DNA of 64,000 bases from Bacillus cereus ATCC 14579 (lineage in GTDB: Bacteria > Bacillota > Bacilli > Bacillales > Bacillaceae_G). Below the pieces are notes generated by a model. That model was given only the letters and a program-made list of their open reading frames with translations, had not been told where the DNA came from and searched no databases. The stretch spans positions 181,001 through 245,000 of the forward strand of contig NC_004722.1 in NCBI RefSeq assembly GCF_000007825.1. Reading direction: 5' to 3'. Shown here piece by piece: positions 1-9,179 of this stretch (positions are counted from its first letter, which is position 1; every line of letters starts with the position of its first letter). The position numbers and the translations under genes are program-made.

Positions 1-407
1 GGAAAGTGAATGAGAAGACATTATTTGTTGCTGGTATTATTATCGCAGCTGTTGGTGGCCTATCTTTACTACTTACAATCGTACTAGGAATAGGTTTAAT
101 CGGTGTTTTATGTTCGTTATTCCTTGTTGTATCAAGTGTCGGGGTTGTATCAACAACTGGGTTCTCATTAGCGATGAGAAATCAGAAGCAAGCTGCAGGA
201 ACAGCATCAGCTTTATTGGGCTTATTACAGTTCATTTCAGGAGCTCTTGTTGCGCCGCTAGTAGGTATCGGTGGAAGTAATACAGCATTACCGATGGGGG
301 TTGTTATTGCGCTTTGTGAAGTAGGAGCAGTGTTATGTTATCTATTTATGGCCAGAAGAAGTGAGAAGCAGTTTGAACTGCAGCAAAAACAAAATTTAGA
401 GGCTTAA
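1..407 (+). CDS. MFS drug exporter, Bcr/CflA-like, C-terminal part
   Basis: Open reading frame enters from the left window edge and ends at 407, so only the last ~134 residues are present. They form several hydrophobic segments, with a GTASALLGLLQFISGALVAP stretch typical of the second half of Bcr/CflA-type drug:proton antiporters and a short basic/acidic tail. The first in-frame GTG (position 6) is internal, not a start. It is followed by a strong bidirectional terminator shared with the next, convergent gene. Exact substrate cannot be told from this fragment. Confidence 0.75.
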   Translation, partial: KVNEKTLFVAGIIIAAVGGLSLLLTIVLGIGLIGVLCSLFLVVSSVGVVSTTGFSLAMRNQKQAAGTASALLGLLQFISGALVAPLVGIGGSNTALPMGVVIALCEVGAVLCYLFMARRSEKQFELQQKQNLEA

Positions 408-410
408 CAA

Positions 411-455
411 AAAAGAACTGATTCAAAGGGAATGTTTGAATCAGTTCTTTTTTTC
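411..455. terminator. bidirectional rho-independent terminator
   Basis: Arms 411-427 and 435-451 (AAAGAACTGATTCAAA and its complement) with A-run on the left and T-run on the right; serves both convergent genes. Confidence 0.9.
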
Positions 456-887
456 ATTTCTTTGAAATACCTCATACATATTATTCATGATCGTATCATA
501 TAAAACAGCAAGTTTATCCCACCCCCAGCGATTACTATCGACTTCTTTTTCCCCACAGTCGATAATATCGGTATGGTCAGTAATTTTATACGCTTTTTTA
601 ACGATAATAGGAGCAATCTTCGGTATACGTGGGATTTCCTTTAAGGTATCTGCAAAGTTTCCAATGTAGACATGACCGATGATTTCGATTGTTAATGATT
701 TATCCGATATATTGAGCACGGTATGAAATTGATTTGTATGTTGTTGTTTTAAATATTGAGCTAACTTAAATGGAGCATGCTTCTTCTTTAATACGCGGCG
801 AAGGCTCTCTGTATTTTCGATATGAAGTGATTTTTCGCGAATAAGGACACGAATATCTTCTCCCATAAAAGGTATTGTGTTGTACAT
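441..887 (-). CDS. conserved hypothetical protein, 148 aa
   Basis: I do not recognise this protein. It is a soluble-looking 148-residue protein with no signal peptide or membrane segment, a basic N-terminal third and a more hydrophobic middle (residues ~75-100, PRIPKIAPIIVKKAYKI). The start is supported by AAGGAG seven bases upstream. The upstream region holds two inverted repeats (907-937 and 965-980), the second of which is TTACA-N4-TGTAA, the core of the promoter motif found at the tiny-peptide loci further on. It lacks the other parts of that motif, so shared regulation is only a possibility. Confidence 0.7.
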   Translation of the reverse strand: MYNTIPFMGEDIRVLIREKSLHIENTESLRRVLKKKHAPFKLAQYLKQQHTNQFHTVLNISDKSLTIEIIGHVYIGNFADTLKEIPRIPKIAPIIVKKAYKITDHTDIIDCGEKEVDSNRWGWDKLAVLYDTIMNNMYEVFQRNEKKN

Positions 888-906
888 AGATGATTCTCCT
901 TAAAAC

Positions 907-980
907 CTTACATATGTTTGCGTTATGCATATGTAAGTCTAGCATGGTTTGTTCTTTATGTGTGCTTACAGTTTTGTAAG
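907..980 (-). promoter_or_regulatory. two inverted repeats upstream of the 148-aa gene
   Basis: First repeat: CTTACATATG (907-916), 11-nt gap, CATATGTAAG (928-937), immediately ahead of the ribosome site. Second: TTACA-N4-TGTAA at 966-979. Either could be an operator; the first could also form a hairpin in the mRNA leader. Confidence 0.45.
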
Positions 981-1160
981 GTGAGTAGTAAAGCAGTGCA
1001 AAAGTTATTTGTATAAAGTGACGATACTGTGACAAACATGTTGGTATACATGTTACGATGTCGTCTTAAGTGTAAAAAGTAGGATGTTCTCGGTATAATA
1101 ACAAGTGGAGATAAAAGAAACTATAATGAGTAGTAGCTGTAGATAAAAGGAGAAGAAGAG

Positions 1161-1664
1161 ATGAAGAAGGTTTTGGGTATTGCTGTAATGGGAAGTATGA
1201 TCCTTCTAGCAGGATGTAATGGAAATAAGGATACGAAAGAACCGAAAGAAAAGGTAGAGCAATCTACAGAACAAACAGAAGAAATGAAAGAATACCTTGC
1301 AGTACATGAAAAATACGATTTGAAAATGAATAAAGAAATTAATAACGCACTGCAGTTATTTGAAGTGGCAAAAGAAAAGGGCGGTAAGGAAATAACGACT
1401 GCTACATATAAAGAAGATGTGCAAAAGGTAACAACGAGCATGTTAGAAGATATTGATCATATACGAAAAGAAATTCGTGTTCCGAAGTCGAAAGAGCAAG
1501 AACATGAGGTATATGTCGGTTTCTTGAATGAATCGGAACAAGCAATGAAAAAATTACAGAAGTTAGCTAAAGAAGAAGATTCATCGTTGATTCGTGATAT
1601 AGAAATTAATTTTGCAACAGCATCGACATACTATAAACGTTTTCAAGCAGAAACGAAAAAATAA
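1161..1664 (+). CDS. small lipoprotein of unknown function
   Basis: 167 residues with a lipoprotein signal peptide (lipobox LLAGC, Cys19). The mature part is highly charged and mostly helical, beginning with a Lys/Glu-rich linker (residues 22-45), so it is probably an extracytoplasmic, membrane-anchored helical domain. Ribosome site GGAGAAGAAG precedes the ATG. No functional family recognised. Stop codon lies within a bidirectional terminator shared with the convergent small membrane protein. Confidence 0.75.
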   Translation: MKKVLGIAVMGSMILLAGCNGNKDTKEPKEKVEQSTEQTEEMKEYLAVHEKYDLKMNKEINNALQLFEVAKEKGGKEITTATYKEDVQKVTTSMLEDIDHIRKEIRVPKSKEQEHEVYVGFLNESEQAMKKLQKLAKEEDSSLIRDIEINFATASTYYKRFQAETKK

Positions 1665-1690
1665 CCTTGCCTATGCAAGGTTATTTTTTC
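1659..1690. terminator. bidirectional terminator
   Basis: AATAACCTTGC / GCAAGGTTATT stem with CTAT loop, T-run to the right and A-run to the left; overlaps both flanking stop codons. Confidence 0.9.
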
Positions 1691-1896
1691 TTCTTGCCAT
1701 CTCCATCTTCATCCTCGGATACTAATATCTTCTGTTCTTCGTGAAATTCGGAAATAGTTTGCCCGGTAATATTATCGAAAGGGGTATAAAAAGAAGTGAT
1801 ACTTTTCTTTTTGATGAAGAGTTTGTAGAAGCCGATGATGACAAGTATAACGATTGTTAAGGGTAATCCTATAGTAGCTAGAAGTAAGGGGTCCAT
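1681..1896 (-). CDS. small membrane protein with YTPFDNITGQT motif
   Basis: 71 residues: one N-terminal membrane helix (residues ~5-27), a KKK stop-transfer sequence, then a cytoplasmic segment containing FYTPFDNITGQT and an acidic/lysine tail. The YTPFD..TGQT motif matches my memory of a Bacillus small-protein family (DUF3951-like); the family name is not verified. Ribosome site AAAGGAG is well placed. Confidence 0.65.
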   Translation of the reverse strand: MDPLLLATIGLPLTIVILVIIGFYKLFIKKKSITSFYTPFDNITGQTISEFHEEQKILVSEDEDGDGKKKK

Positions 1897-1994
1897 CTTA
1901 TAACTCCTTTCATATCTTTTTTTATTATAAGCGAAATACGATATAGATAAATAAAAGTATTAAAAACTGATTTTTCTAAATATATCCAATTTGA

Positions 1995-2023
1995 TTGACT
2001 TTTCATTTTTTCAGAATTATAAT
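1995..2023 (+). promoter_or_regulatory. sigma-A promoter of riboswitch-controlled opp operon
   Basis: TTGACT (1995-2000), 17-nt spacer, TATAAT (2018-2023), about 40 nt upstream of the riboswitch. Confidence 0.8.
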
Positions 2024-2064
2024 TCGAAATATACAATTTGAACCAAATAATAATATAGCAATTT

Positions 2065-2222
2065 ACTTATCCAGAGAGGTAGAGGGACTGGCCCTATGAC
2101 ACCTCAGCAGCGGGTTCTGTAATAGGAACACCGTGCTAATTCCAGCAAGCAAGTCTTGAAAGATAAGTGATGGGCCTTTGTTTATTAAGCCTTGATCTTA
2201 TTTTTTAAGATCAAGGCTTTTT
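2065..2222 (+). ncRNA. SAM-I (S-box) riboswitch with terminator
   Basis: P1 helix ACTTATC (2065-2071) pairs with GATAAGT (2162-2168). The conserved S-box core follows: AGAGAGG, GGGACTGGCCC, the ACCTCAGCAGCG segment and a P4-like hairpin ending before CTTGAAAGATAAG. A perfect 14-bp terminator stem (2187-2200 / 2206-2219) with T-run follows. S-box RNAs bind S-adenosylmethionine and terminate transcription when methionine supply is high; here the RNA precedes an oligopeptide importer operon, which suggests import of methionine or cysteine in peptide form. Confidence 0.95.
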
Positions 2223-2305
2223 GTATTCTAAAAAGAGAAAAGGGAGTAATGGAAAAAGTACGTTTATAAAACTAAGTAAATATATGTGTTTAGGGGGTTA
2301 TTAGG

Positions 2306-3223
2306 GTGTATGTAATTAAAAAATTATCAGTTATGGTGTTCACGCTATGGGTTATTACGACGGTGACATTTCTAATTATGCATATTATTCCGGGGGATCC
2401 ATTTTCATCAGATGCAAAAATCTTTCCTGAAGAAGTGATCCAAAACATGAGAGCGAAGTATCACCTTGATGAACCGTTATGGAATCAATATGTTGCTTAT
2501 TTAGACGGCGTAGTTCATTTTGATTTTGGTGAATCTGTTCAATCAACCGGGCAAGGTGTATCAGAAATTATAACAACTGGTTTTGGTCCATCAGCAATTA
2601 TTGGTTTACAAGCACTTATTATTTCATTGCTAGTCGGAATTGCTGCAGGTACATTTGCTGCTCTCTATCATGGGAAGGTAATTGATTACGGTGTAAGTTT
2701 ACTTGCCATCCTCGGTATTTCTATTCCGAGCTTTATTTTAGCACCACTATTTATACAAGTATTCGCTATTCAATTCGAGCTCTTACCAGTAGCTTCTTGG
2801 GGTACATTTGAACATACGGTATTGCCATCCTTTGCATTAGCGTTAGGACCAATCGCAGTGATTACAAGATTTGTTCGCTCTAATATGATCGAAGTACTGC
2901 AGAGTGAGTATATTAAGTTAGCGAGAGCGAAAGGTATACCGATTAAGAAGATTATTATAAGACATGCTCTTCGAAATGCAATTGTTCCGGTACTTACATT
3001 TGTTGGACCATTAATGGCGGGACTTTTAACAGGTACTTTCGTTATTGAAAAGATTTTTTCAATTCCTGGTCTCGGAAAATATTTTGTAGATAGTATTTTT
3101 AATCGAGATTATCCAGTGATTATGGGAACAACCATTTTTTATAGTGCACTTTTAATTGTATGTATTTTTATTACAGATATTATTCATCGTATTGTTGATC
3201 CACGTATTCGTTCTATTACGTAA
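2306..3223 (+). CDS. oligopeptide ABC transporter permease (OppB type)
   Basis: 305 residues with six predicted membrane segments and the EAA-type cytoplasmic loop (LARAKGIPIKKIIIRHALRNA) that docks to the ATPase. Ends with the family-typical DPRIR. GTG start chosen because GGGGG lies 8 nt upstream. First gene of a five-gene set, permease-permease-ATPase-ATPase-binding protein (2306-7605), downstream of the SAM riboswitch, so expression is expected to rise when S-adenosylmethionine is low. Confidence 0.9.
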   Translation: MYVIKKLSVMVFTLWVITTVTFLIMHIIPGDPFSSDAKIFPEEVIQNMRAKYHLDEPLWNQYVAYLDGVVHFDFGESVQSTGQGVSEIITTGFGPSAIIGLQALIISLLVGIAAGTFAALYHGKVIDYGVSLLAILGISIPSFILAPLFIQVFAIQFELLPVASWGTFEHTVLPSFALALGPIAVITRFVRSNMIEVLQSEYIKLARAKGIPIKKIIIRHALRNAIVPVLTFVGPLMAGLLTGTFVIEKIFSIPGLGKYFVDSIFNRDYPVIMGTTIFYSALLIVCIFITDIIHRIVDPRIRSIT

Positions 3224-3239
3224 GGAGGGGGATGTTTAG

Positions 3240-4244
3240 ATGGGAGCTTATGAAATTAATGACCAGTTATTAACAAATGAAGAGAAGAAAGAATTAACGA
3301 TAAATAAAGATCAGCAAAAGATTAGCCGAAAGAAAGAAGTGTTTCGTAAGTTTGTATCGAATCCAATCGCAGTTTTAGGATCAGTGACGTTATTACTCAT
3401 TATTGTTTTCTCACTTGTTGGTGAAAGTTTAACGCCATTTACTGCGAGTGAACAAGTAAAAGAGGCAACAAACTTACCACCTAGTAGTGAGCATTGGTTC
3501 GGAACAGATGATTTGGGAAGAGATATATGGGCACGTACTTGGGCTGGCGGGAAAATTTCATTAACAGTTGGATTAGTGGCAGCTGCTCTTGATATAGGAC
3601 TTGGTGTGCTAATCGGAGGATTTAGTGGATATGTGAGAGGGCGCAATCGCCTTGGGACATTAATTGATGAGTGGATTATACGAGGAATCGAAGTGTTATA
3701 CGGTATCCCGTATTTATTAATTGTTATTTTACTATTAATTGTTATGAAACCAGGTCTTTTTACCATTATCATCGCCCTTGCATTAACAGGATGGATTGGT
3801 ATGGCACGTCTCGTTAGGGCGCAAGTCTTATCTTTAAAACAAAGAGAGTTTGTTATTGCAGCGGAGCGATTAGGTACATCCCATATGAAAATTATATACG
3901 GGCATTTAATTCCGAACTTAACGGGCATTATTATCGTAAATTTATCATTTACAATTCCCGCAGCTATTTTCTCAGAATCATTTTTAAGCTTTATCGGACT
4001 AGGAGTGCAATCACCGGCAGCAAGCTGGGGGACGATGACGAATGATGCACTTGGGACATTATTGAGTGGAGAATGGTGGCAGCTATTCTTCCCAGCAATC
4101 ATGATTGCGCTCATTATGTTCGCATTTAATGCGATTGGTGATGGTTTACAAGATGCAATTGATCCAAAAATCGTAAAACGGAATCGAAAGGAGAAAAAAC
4201 ATGGGACAGCTCTTATCTTTAGAAAACGTAACGTTAGCCGTTGA
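3240..4244 (+). CDS. oligopeptide ABC transporter permease (OppC type)
   Basis: 334 residues; N-terminal cytoplasmic stretch of ~45 residues, then a membrane helix followed by the HWFGTDDLGRDIWAR signature of OppC/DppC, and an EAA loop (AAERLGTSHMKIIYGHLIPN). Preceded by AAGGAGGGGG. Odd detail: the reading frame runs 44 nt into the next gene, adding a basic tail after the usual DPKIVKRN end; probably drift of the stop codon rather than a functional fusion. Confidence 0.9.
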   Translation: MGAYEINDQLLTNEEKKELTINKDQQKISRKKEVFRKFVSNPIAVLGSVTLLLIIVFSLVGESLTPFTASEQVKEATNLPPSSEHWFGTDDLGRDIWARTWAGGKISLTVGLVAAALDIGLGVLIGGFSGYVRGRNRLGTLIDEWIIRGIEVLYGIPYLLIVILLLIVMKPGLFTIIIALALTGWIGMARLVRAQVLSLKQREFVIAAERLGTSHMKIIYGHLIPNLTGIIIVNLSFTIPAAIFSESFLSFIGLGVQSPAASWGTMTNDALGTLLSGEWWQLFFPAIMIALIMFAFNAIGDGLQDAIDPKIVKRNRKEKKHGTALIFRKRNVSR

Positions 4245-5211
4245 AAAAGAGAATAGTAACCAAGCAATTGTGAAGCATGTTTCCTTTTCTATTAGCGAAG
4301 GTGAAATAGTTGCACTTGTAGGAGAAAGTGGTTCAGGGAAAAGTGTTACAGCACAATCTATTATCGGCTTAAATCAAGAATCAATTCATATTGATGATGG
4401 AAATATATCTTTTGAATCAAAGGAATTAACGAATCTACAAGAATCAGAATGGAATCAAATTCGAGGGAAAGATATTTCGTTTATCTTTCAAGACCCACTT
4501 TCATCTTTAAATCCGACGATGAAGGTGGGAAGGCAAATTACAGAGGTGATTTTGCAACACGAAAAGAAATCGAAAAAAGAAGCAAAAGAAATTGCGATTA
4601 ACTTATTAAATGATTTAGGGATACATGAAGCAGAGAAACGCTTTGAACAGTACCCACATCAATTAAGTGGAGGCATGAGGCAACGTATTTGTTTAGCAAT
4701 CGCATTTGCCTGCCACCCCAAACTCGTTATTGCGGATGAACCTACGACAGCATTAGATGTAACAATTCAAAAGCAAATTATGGAGTTATTAAAGGAAAGA
4801 AAGGAAAAGAAAAATACGAGTATTTTACTAATTACGCACGATTTAGCACTTGTACGTGAAGTAGCGGATCGAGTAGTTGTGATGTATGGAGGACGTGTTG
4901 TTGAAAAAGGAACGATAGAGGAAGTGATAGGTTCCCCTAAACATCCATACACAAAAAGCTTATTACAAGCAATTCCGAATATGGATGATTCTGAAAAAGT
5001 ATTACGTGCAATAGAAGGGACGACACCTTCCATTGAGACGTTAAATAGCTTTGGTTGTCCTTTTGTAAATCGTTGTCCAGTAGCGATAAAAGAATGTATT
5101 CATCGTTTCCCAGAGAGAACAACATATTCCAAGGAGCATAGTTCACATTGCTGGCAACATGTTCTGGAGCATAATAAAGCGAAATCAAAAGAGAAGGTGA
5201 ATGCCTCATGA
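4201..5211 (+). CDS. oligopeptide ABC transporter ATP-binding protein (OppD type)
   Basis: 336 residues. Walker A GESGSGKSV at 41-49, ABC signature LSGGM, Walker B LVIADEP, switch His in LLITHDLALV, then the C-terminal oligopeptide/dipeptide domain with clustered cysteines (GCPFVNRCPVAIKEC). Ribosome site AAAGGAG lies inside the end of the preceding permease gene. The stop overlaps the next start (ATGA), indicating translational coupling. Confidence 0.9.
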   Translation: MGQLLSLENVTLAVEKENSNQAIVKHVSFSISEGEIVALVGESGSGKSVTAQSIIGLNQESIHIDDGNISFESKELTNLQESEWNQIRGKDISFIFQDPLSSLNPTMKVGRQITEVILQHEKKSKKEAKEIAINLLNDLGIHEAEKRFEQYPHQLSGGMRQRICLAIAFACHPKLVIADEPTTALDVTIQKQIMELLKERKEKKNTSILLITHDLALVREVADRVVVMYGGRVVEKGTIEEVIGSPKHPYTKSLLQAIPNMDDSEKVLRAIEGTTPSIETLNSFGCPFVNRCPVAIKECIHRFPERTTYSKEHSSHCWQHVLEHNKAKSKEKVNAS

Positions 5212-5981
5212 CGACAGATTTAATTACTGTAAAGCAAGTAACAAAAACATATGGAAGTAAAAATAAAGAAATCGCAGCGTTAAAAGACATATCACTTTCT
5301 ATCCCGAAAGGAACAACGCTTGGCATTATTGGAGAAAGTGGTTCAGGAAAAACAACACTTGGTAAGCTCATAGCTGGGATTGAGAGCCCAACGTCTGGTG
5401 AAATTGATTATAACGGTCAAGTTGTTCACAAGTTGAAGGCAACTCATAAACGTGATTTCTTACAGAAAGTACAGTTTATTTTTCAAGATTCCACAGCAGC
5501 ATTAAATCCGCGCTGGAAAGTACGCGATAGCGTAACGGAAGGCTATATTTCATTTGGTTTAGGTGATAAAGGATTGAAAGATAAAGTAGCAGGTGATGCG
5601 CTAGAGCGTGTTGGGTTAGATAGACGATATATTGAGCGCTATCCGCACGAATTTAGCGGAGGACAACGTCAACGAATTGCTATTGCAAGAGCGTTATTGT
5701 GTGAGCCGGAAGTATTAATTCTTGATGAACCAATTTCGGCATTAGATGTTTCGCTTCAAATCCAAATTGTGCACTTGCTGCAAAAAATTCAAAAGGAACA
5801 AGGTTATACATATTTATTTATCGCGCACGATTTACCGATGGTTCACTATTTATGTGAAAAAGTAGCTGTCTTATACAAAGGAGAACTTGTTGAATTTGGA
5901 AATACGGACGAAGTATTCCGTAATCCACAACATTCTTATACAAAAACACTATTGGCATCAACATCAAAAATTTCAGGTTAA
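5208..5981 (+). CDS. oligopeptide ABC transporter ATP-binding protein (OppF type)
   Basis: 257 residues. Walker A GESGSGKTT at 42-50, signature FSGGQRQR, Walker B VLILDEP, switch region FIAHDLPMV. Shorter than usual OppF (~305-330): it stops soon after the nucleotide-binding domain and lacks the C-terminal cysteine-rich extension seen in its partner. Partner ATPase of the importer encoded at 2306-7605. Confidence 0.88.
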   Translation: MTTDLITVKQVTKTYGSKNKEIAALKDISLSIPKGTTLGIIGESGSGKTTLGKLIAGIESPTSGEIDYNGQVVHKLKATHKRDFLQKVQFIFQDSTAALNPRWKVRDSVTEGYISFGLGDKGLKDKVAGDALERVGLDRRYIERYPHEFSGGQRQRIAIARALLCEPEVLILDEPISALDVSLQIQIVHLLQKIQKEQGYTYLFIAHDLPMVHYLCEKVAVLYKGELVEFGNTDEVFRNPQHSYTKTLLASTSKISG

Positions 5982-5994
5982 AGGAGAATGTAGG

Positions 5995-7605
5995 ATGAAG
6001 AAGTTTTTACTGTTTGTCATTATGACTGTTTTAGCAATTACTTCTGTCGCTTGCGGTAAGAAAGAGACGCAAAAGGCGAGTGCTGGTAAGGGAGAAGGAG
6101 ATCGATTAGTAACGAATATTGGTAGCGATCCATATACACTTGATTCCGCTATTGCGACAGATAGTACTTCAGGTTATGTAATTGGACATTTATTCTCAAG
6201 CTTATATACGCAAGATAGTGATGGAAAATATCAAAATGAATTAGCAGAGAAAGAAGAAGTAAATGCTAATGGAACTGAGTATACAATTCATTTAAAGAAA
6301 GATATTAAATGGTCAGATGGTTCTCCTATTACAGCAAATGATTTTGAATTTGCATGGAAGCGATTATTAAATCCGAAAACGGGTTCTATGAATGCGACAG
6401 AAATGTATTTTATTAAAGGGGCAGAGGCATACAATACTGGAAAAGGTGAAGAAGGACAAGTTGGTATTCAAGTTGTTGATCCTCAAACATTAAAGGTAAC
6501 ACTTGAGCACCCAGTGTCTTCCATTAAACAAAAATTAGCAAGCTCATTATTCATTCCATTATCAAAAAAATCAATTGATGATAATAATAAATTAAAAACA
6601 GATCCAAAAGAGTTAATTACGAACGGACCATTCACATTAAAAGAATGGAAGCATAATCAGGCTATTACGGTACAAAAAAATAAAGAATACTATGATAAAA
6701 AGGTAACATTAAAAGAAATTGAGTTTCGTATTATTCCAGATTCTAAAACAGCGTACCAATTATACAAATCAAAAGAATTAGATTTACTAAGTAGTTTACC
6801 GCAAGAAATGATTGAGAAAGAAAAAGGAAATAAAGAATATAAACGTGTTGCAGGATTTTCATCTTATATTTATTCGTTTAACGTAGAAAAAGAGCCGTTC
6901 ACAAATGCGAAAGTACGTAAAGCATTCTCATTAGCAGTTGATCGTAAGTTTATTGTTGAAAAACTGTATAAAAACAATGCACAAGAAGCAAATGCATTCG
7001 TTCCAGAAGGAGCAAAAACACAAAGTGGGCGTGATTTCCGTAAAGAAAAAGGTGGTTACGTTAAATTTGATCCAGCAGAAGCGAAAAAATTATTAGAAGA
7101 AGGTATGAAAGAACAAGGCTGGTCTACATTACCTGAAGTAACATTAAAATTCACTACAGATACACAACATAAAAAAGTAGCAGAAGCAATGCAAGAAATG
7201 TTTAAGAAAAATCTTGGCGTAGATATTAAATTAGAAAATAAAGAGTGGAAGAGTTACATCGACACATATAAGCAAAGTGATTTCCAATTAGCTTATATGG
7301 GATGGGGCGGTTCTCTATTAGACCCAATTACTAAATTAGATTTATATGCAGGTGATGGTCCAAACAATTATGCAAAATGGCATAATAAAGAATTTGATGC
7401 TTTAGTGAAGAAAGCAGAAGTAGAACAAAATGAAGATAAGCGTTTTGATTTATTGCATAAAGCGGAAGATATTATGTTTACAGATTCACCATTAATTCCA
7501 ATTATATTCCCGTCGGATTCCTATTTACAAAAACAAACGGTATCTGGACTTCAATATTATGTTGGATCTAAACCAGATTTAAGATATGCAAAAATAAAGA
7601 AGTAG
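5995..7605 (+). CDS. oligopeptide-binding lipoprotein (SBP_bac_5, OppA type)
   Basis: 536 residues; lipoprotein signal peptide with lipobox SVAC (Cys20), then the family-5 solute-binding fold: DPYTLDSA near the N-terminus, IKWSDGSPITANDFEFAWKR, and AYMGWGGSLLDPITKLDLY in the C-terminal half. Start chosen at ATG 5995 with AAAGGAG upstream; the frame is open further upstream but within the ATPase gene. Captures peptides outside the membrane for the 2306-5981 transporter. Confidence 0.92.
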   Translation: MKKFLLFVIMTVLAITSVACGKKETQKASAGKGEGDRLVTNIGSDPYTLDSAIATDSTSGYVIGHLFSSLYTQDSDGKYQNELAEKEEVNANGTEYTIHLKKDIKWSDGSPITANDFEFAWKRLLNPKTGSMNATEMYFIKGAEAYNTGKGEEGQVGIQVVDPQTLKVTLEHPVSSIKQKLASSLFIPLSKKSIDDNNKLKTDPKELITNGPFTLKEWKHNQAITVQKNKEYYDKKVTLKEIEFRIIPDSKTAYQLYKSKELDLLSSLPQEMIEKEKGNKEYKRVAGFSSYIYSFNVEKEPFTNAKVRKAFSLAVDRKFIVEKLYKNNAQEANAFVPEGAKTQSGRDFRKEKGGYVKFDPAEAKKLLEEGMKEQGWSTLPEVTLKFTTDTQHKKVAEAMQEMFKKNLGVDIKLENKEWKSYIDTYKQSDFQLAYMGWGGSLLDPITKLDLYAGDGPNNYAKWHNKEFDALVKKAEVEQNEDKRFDLLHKAEDIMFTDSPLIPIIFPSDSYLQKQTVSGLQYYVGSKPDLRYAKIKK

Positions 7606-7626
7606 GCAACCGCCTACTTCTTTATT
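7596..7626. terminator. bidirectional terminator
   Basis: AAAGAAGTAGGC / GCCTACTTCTTT stem, overlapping both flanking stop codons. Confidence 0.88.
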
Positions 7627-8089
7627 TTATTTCTCTTTTATATTCTTTTTTCGTTCCATCAGAGAAGACAACTTCTAAATCGAATTTTTGATAGTCTTTA
7701 TCAAGTTTGAACACGTTCACTACTTGATCGATTACTTCTTGGTCAGGAGTATCTTTATCAAATTTTAATTCTTGTAGAAGTGGGCTTAATTTTGTGATAG
7801 CCTCGTCTCCTGTTAATTTTACATCTGCTTTATGATCTTCAATTTTTGCTTCCATTTTCTTGTCAGCTGCTACATTTTTATAGTCTGCTTCGTAGTCTTT
7901 CTTTGTATCTTGGTAGTCTGCCTTTAAATCGAATTCATTGAAGTTTAGTTTTAAATCTGCAGGAGCCTCATTTTTTGCTTCTTCAGTCGTCTTTTTATTA
8001 GAAGTTGTGTCTTCTTTGGCAGGAGCTTTACATCCTGTTAATGCAGGTACTAGCATAAGAGCTAATAAAACTGATAGTAGAATTCTCAT
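7622..8089 (-). CDS. YusW-like lipoprotein
   Basis: 155 residues from ATG 8089 (AAGGAGG upstream; a longer frame to 8125 lacks a ribosome site). Lipobox ALTGC (Cys20), a Lys/Thr/Glu linker, then a domain with alternating acidic/basic repeats (DLKADYQDTKKDYEADYKN) that I recall from YusW-like proteins. Likely anchored on the outer face of the membrane; function unknown. Convergent with the oligopeptide operon. Confidence 0.75.
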   Translation of the reverse strand: MRILLSVLLALMLVPALTGCKAPAKEDTTSNKKTTEEAKNEAPADLKLNFNEFDLKADYQDTKKDYEADYKNVAADKKMEAKIEDHKADVKLTGDEAITKLSPLLQELKFDKDTPDQEVIDQVVNVFKLDKDYQKFDLEVVFSDGTKKEYKREIK

Positions 8090-8262
8090 TATAAATTCCT
8101 CCTTATGTAAATTCGTTCTATACAAGTTTTTCCCAAAAACATGTAATTATGTATGTGTTGAAAATAAATTATTATCCTGCAGTCACAAGGACTAATCCGC
8201 AATTTAAATCAAAAACGATTTGTATGTATATGGTAAATTGAAGTTGTGAGGGAGGGGCTAAA

Positions 8263-9162
8263 ATGCATGAAGAATATAAAGAGATAATAAAAAAATCAAT
8301 TGAATATATAGAGAATCACTTACATGAGGAGCTTACAACAGAAAGAGTGGCATCCCACAGTGCAGTATCGATGTACCATTTTCATCGCATCTTTCAAAGA
8401 TATGTTGGGATGAGTGTAACAGATTATATTCGAAAGAGAAGGTTAACTCATGCTGCGCAAGTTTTAGTGTCAACGGAGAGAGCTGTTATTGATATTGCAG
8501 TGCAATACGGTTTTTCCTCACAAGAGGCATTTACGAGAGCTTTTAAAAGAATGTTTCAATTGCCACCAAAGAAATATCGAAAGTACTTTCAGTCATTTTA
8601 TATAGAAAGAGAGGGTGTTTCAATGCAAAAAGGTATACCGAAAGGATGGATCTTAAGTGGAAGTCATCCTGCTGAATATGAGATGGGTTTAGATTATGAA
8701 GTTGTCCATCAAGGAAAAGTATCTGCATACATAAAAGCAAAAGAGAATGTTACGCATGGAGGATTTTCAACATTAATGCAAATGTTCCGAGCGGATAAAT
8801 ATGTAGGGAAGAGATTACGTTTTACAGCATTTATTAAGAGTGAAAATGTAAGAGATTGGGCAGGATTGTGGATGCGAGTAGATGGAAAAGATACAGAACC
8901 GCTCGCTATGGATAATATGCAAAATCGCCCCATTAAAAATACGAATAACTGGCAATCGTACTCGGTTGTATTAGATATAAAAGAAGAAGCACTTGGTATT
9001 GCATTTGGTGTTTTATTATCAGGAGAAGGTTGTGTGTGGCTAGATAGTATTCGATTTGATGAAGTAGATGAAAAAATCCCTTCAACAGATTTGGCAGAGA
9101 ACTTTTATGAAACACTTTTAGAAGATCCGGTGAATCTACAGTTTGAAGAAGTAGAAAAATAA
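8263..9162 (+). CDS. AraC-family transcriptional regulator with beta-sandwich-like C-terminus
   Basis: 299 residues. Residues ~6-105 form the two helix-turn-helix AraC/XylS DNA-binding domain (ELTTERVASHSAVSMYHFHR, then the conserved DIAVQYGFSSQEAFTRAFKR). Residues ~125-280 (LRFTAFIKSENVRDWAGLWM...VVLDIKEEALGIAFGVLLSG..WLDSIRFDEV) read like a jelly-roll carbohydrate-binding-type module, an unusual effector domain for this family. DNA-binding domain is N-terminal. GGAGGGG precedes the ATG. Probably co-transcribed with the membrane ORFs downstream. Confidence 0.82.
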   Translation: MHEEYKEIIKKSIEYIENHLHEELTTERVASHSAVSMYHFHRIFQRYVGMSVTDYIRKRRLTHAAQVLVSTERAVIDIAVQYGFSSQEAFTRAFKRMFQLPPKKYRKYFQSFYIEREGVSMQKGIPKGWILSGSHPAEYEMGLDYEVVHQGKVSAYIKAKENVTHGGFSTLMQMFRADKYVGKRLRFTAFIKSENVRDWAGLWMRVDGKDTEPLAMDNMQNRPIKNTNNWQSYSVVLDIKEEALGIAFGVLLSGEGCVWLDSIRFDEVDEKIPSTDLAENFYETLLEDPVNLQFEEVEK

Positions 9163-9179
9163 AAACAAGGAGAAAAGAT

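Noticed and set aside
907..937. PlcR box
   Set aside because: TATG..CATA words are present but spacing does not fit TATGNAN4TNCATA.
3311..4267. 318-codon minus-strand ORF
   Set aside because: Shadow of the OppC-type permease gene: no ribosome site, no recognisable motif, and the plus-strand frame is clearly coding.
5887..5994. N-terminal extension of the OppA-type protein at 5995
   Set aside because: It lies within the upstream ATPase gene in another frame and would hide the lipoprotein signal peptide.
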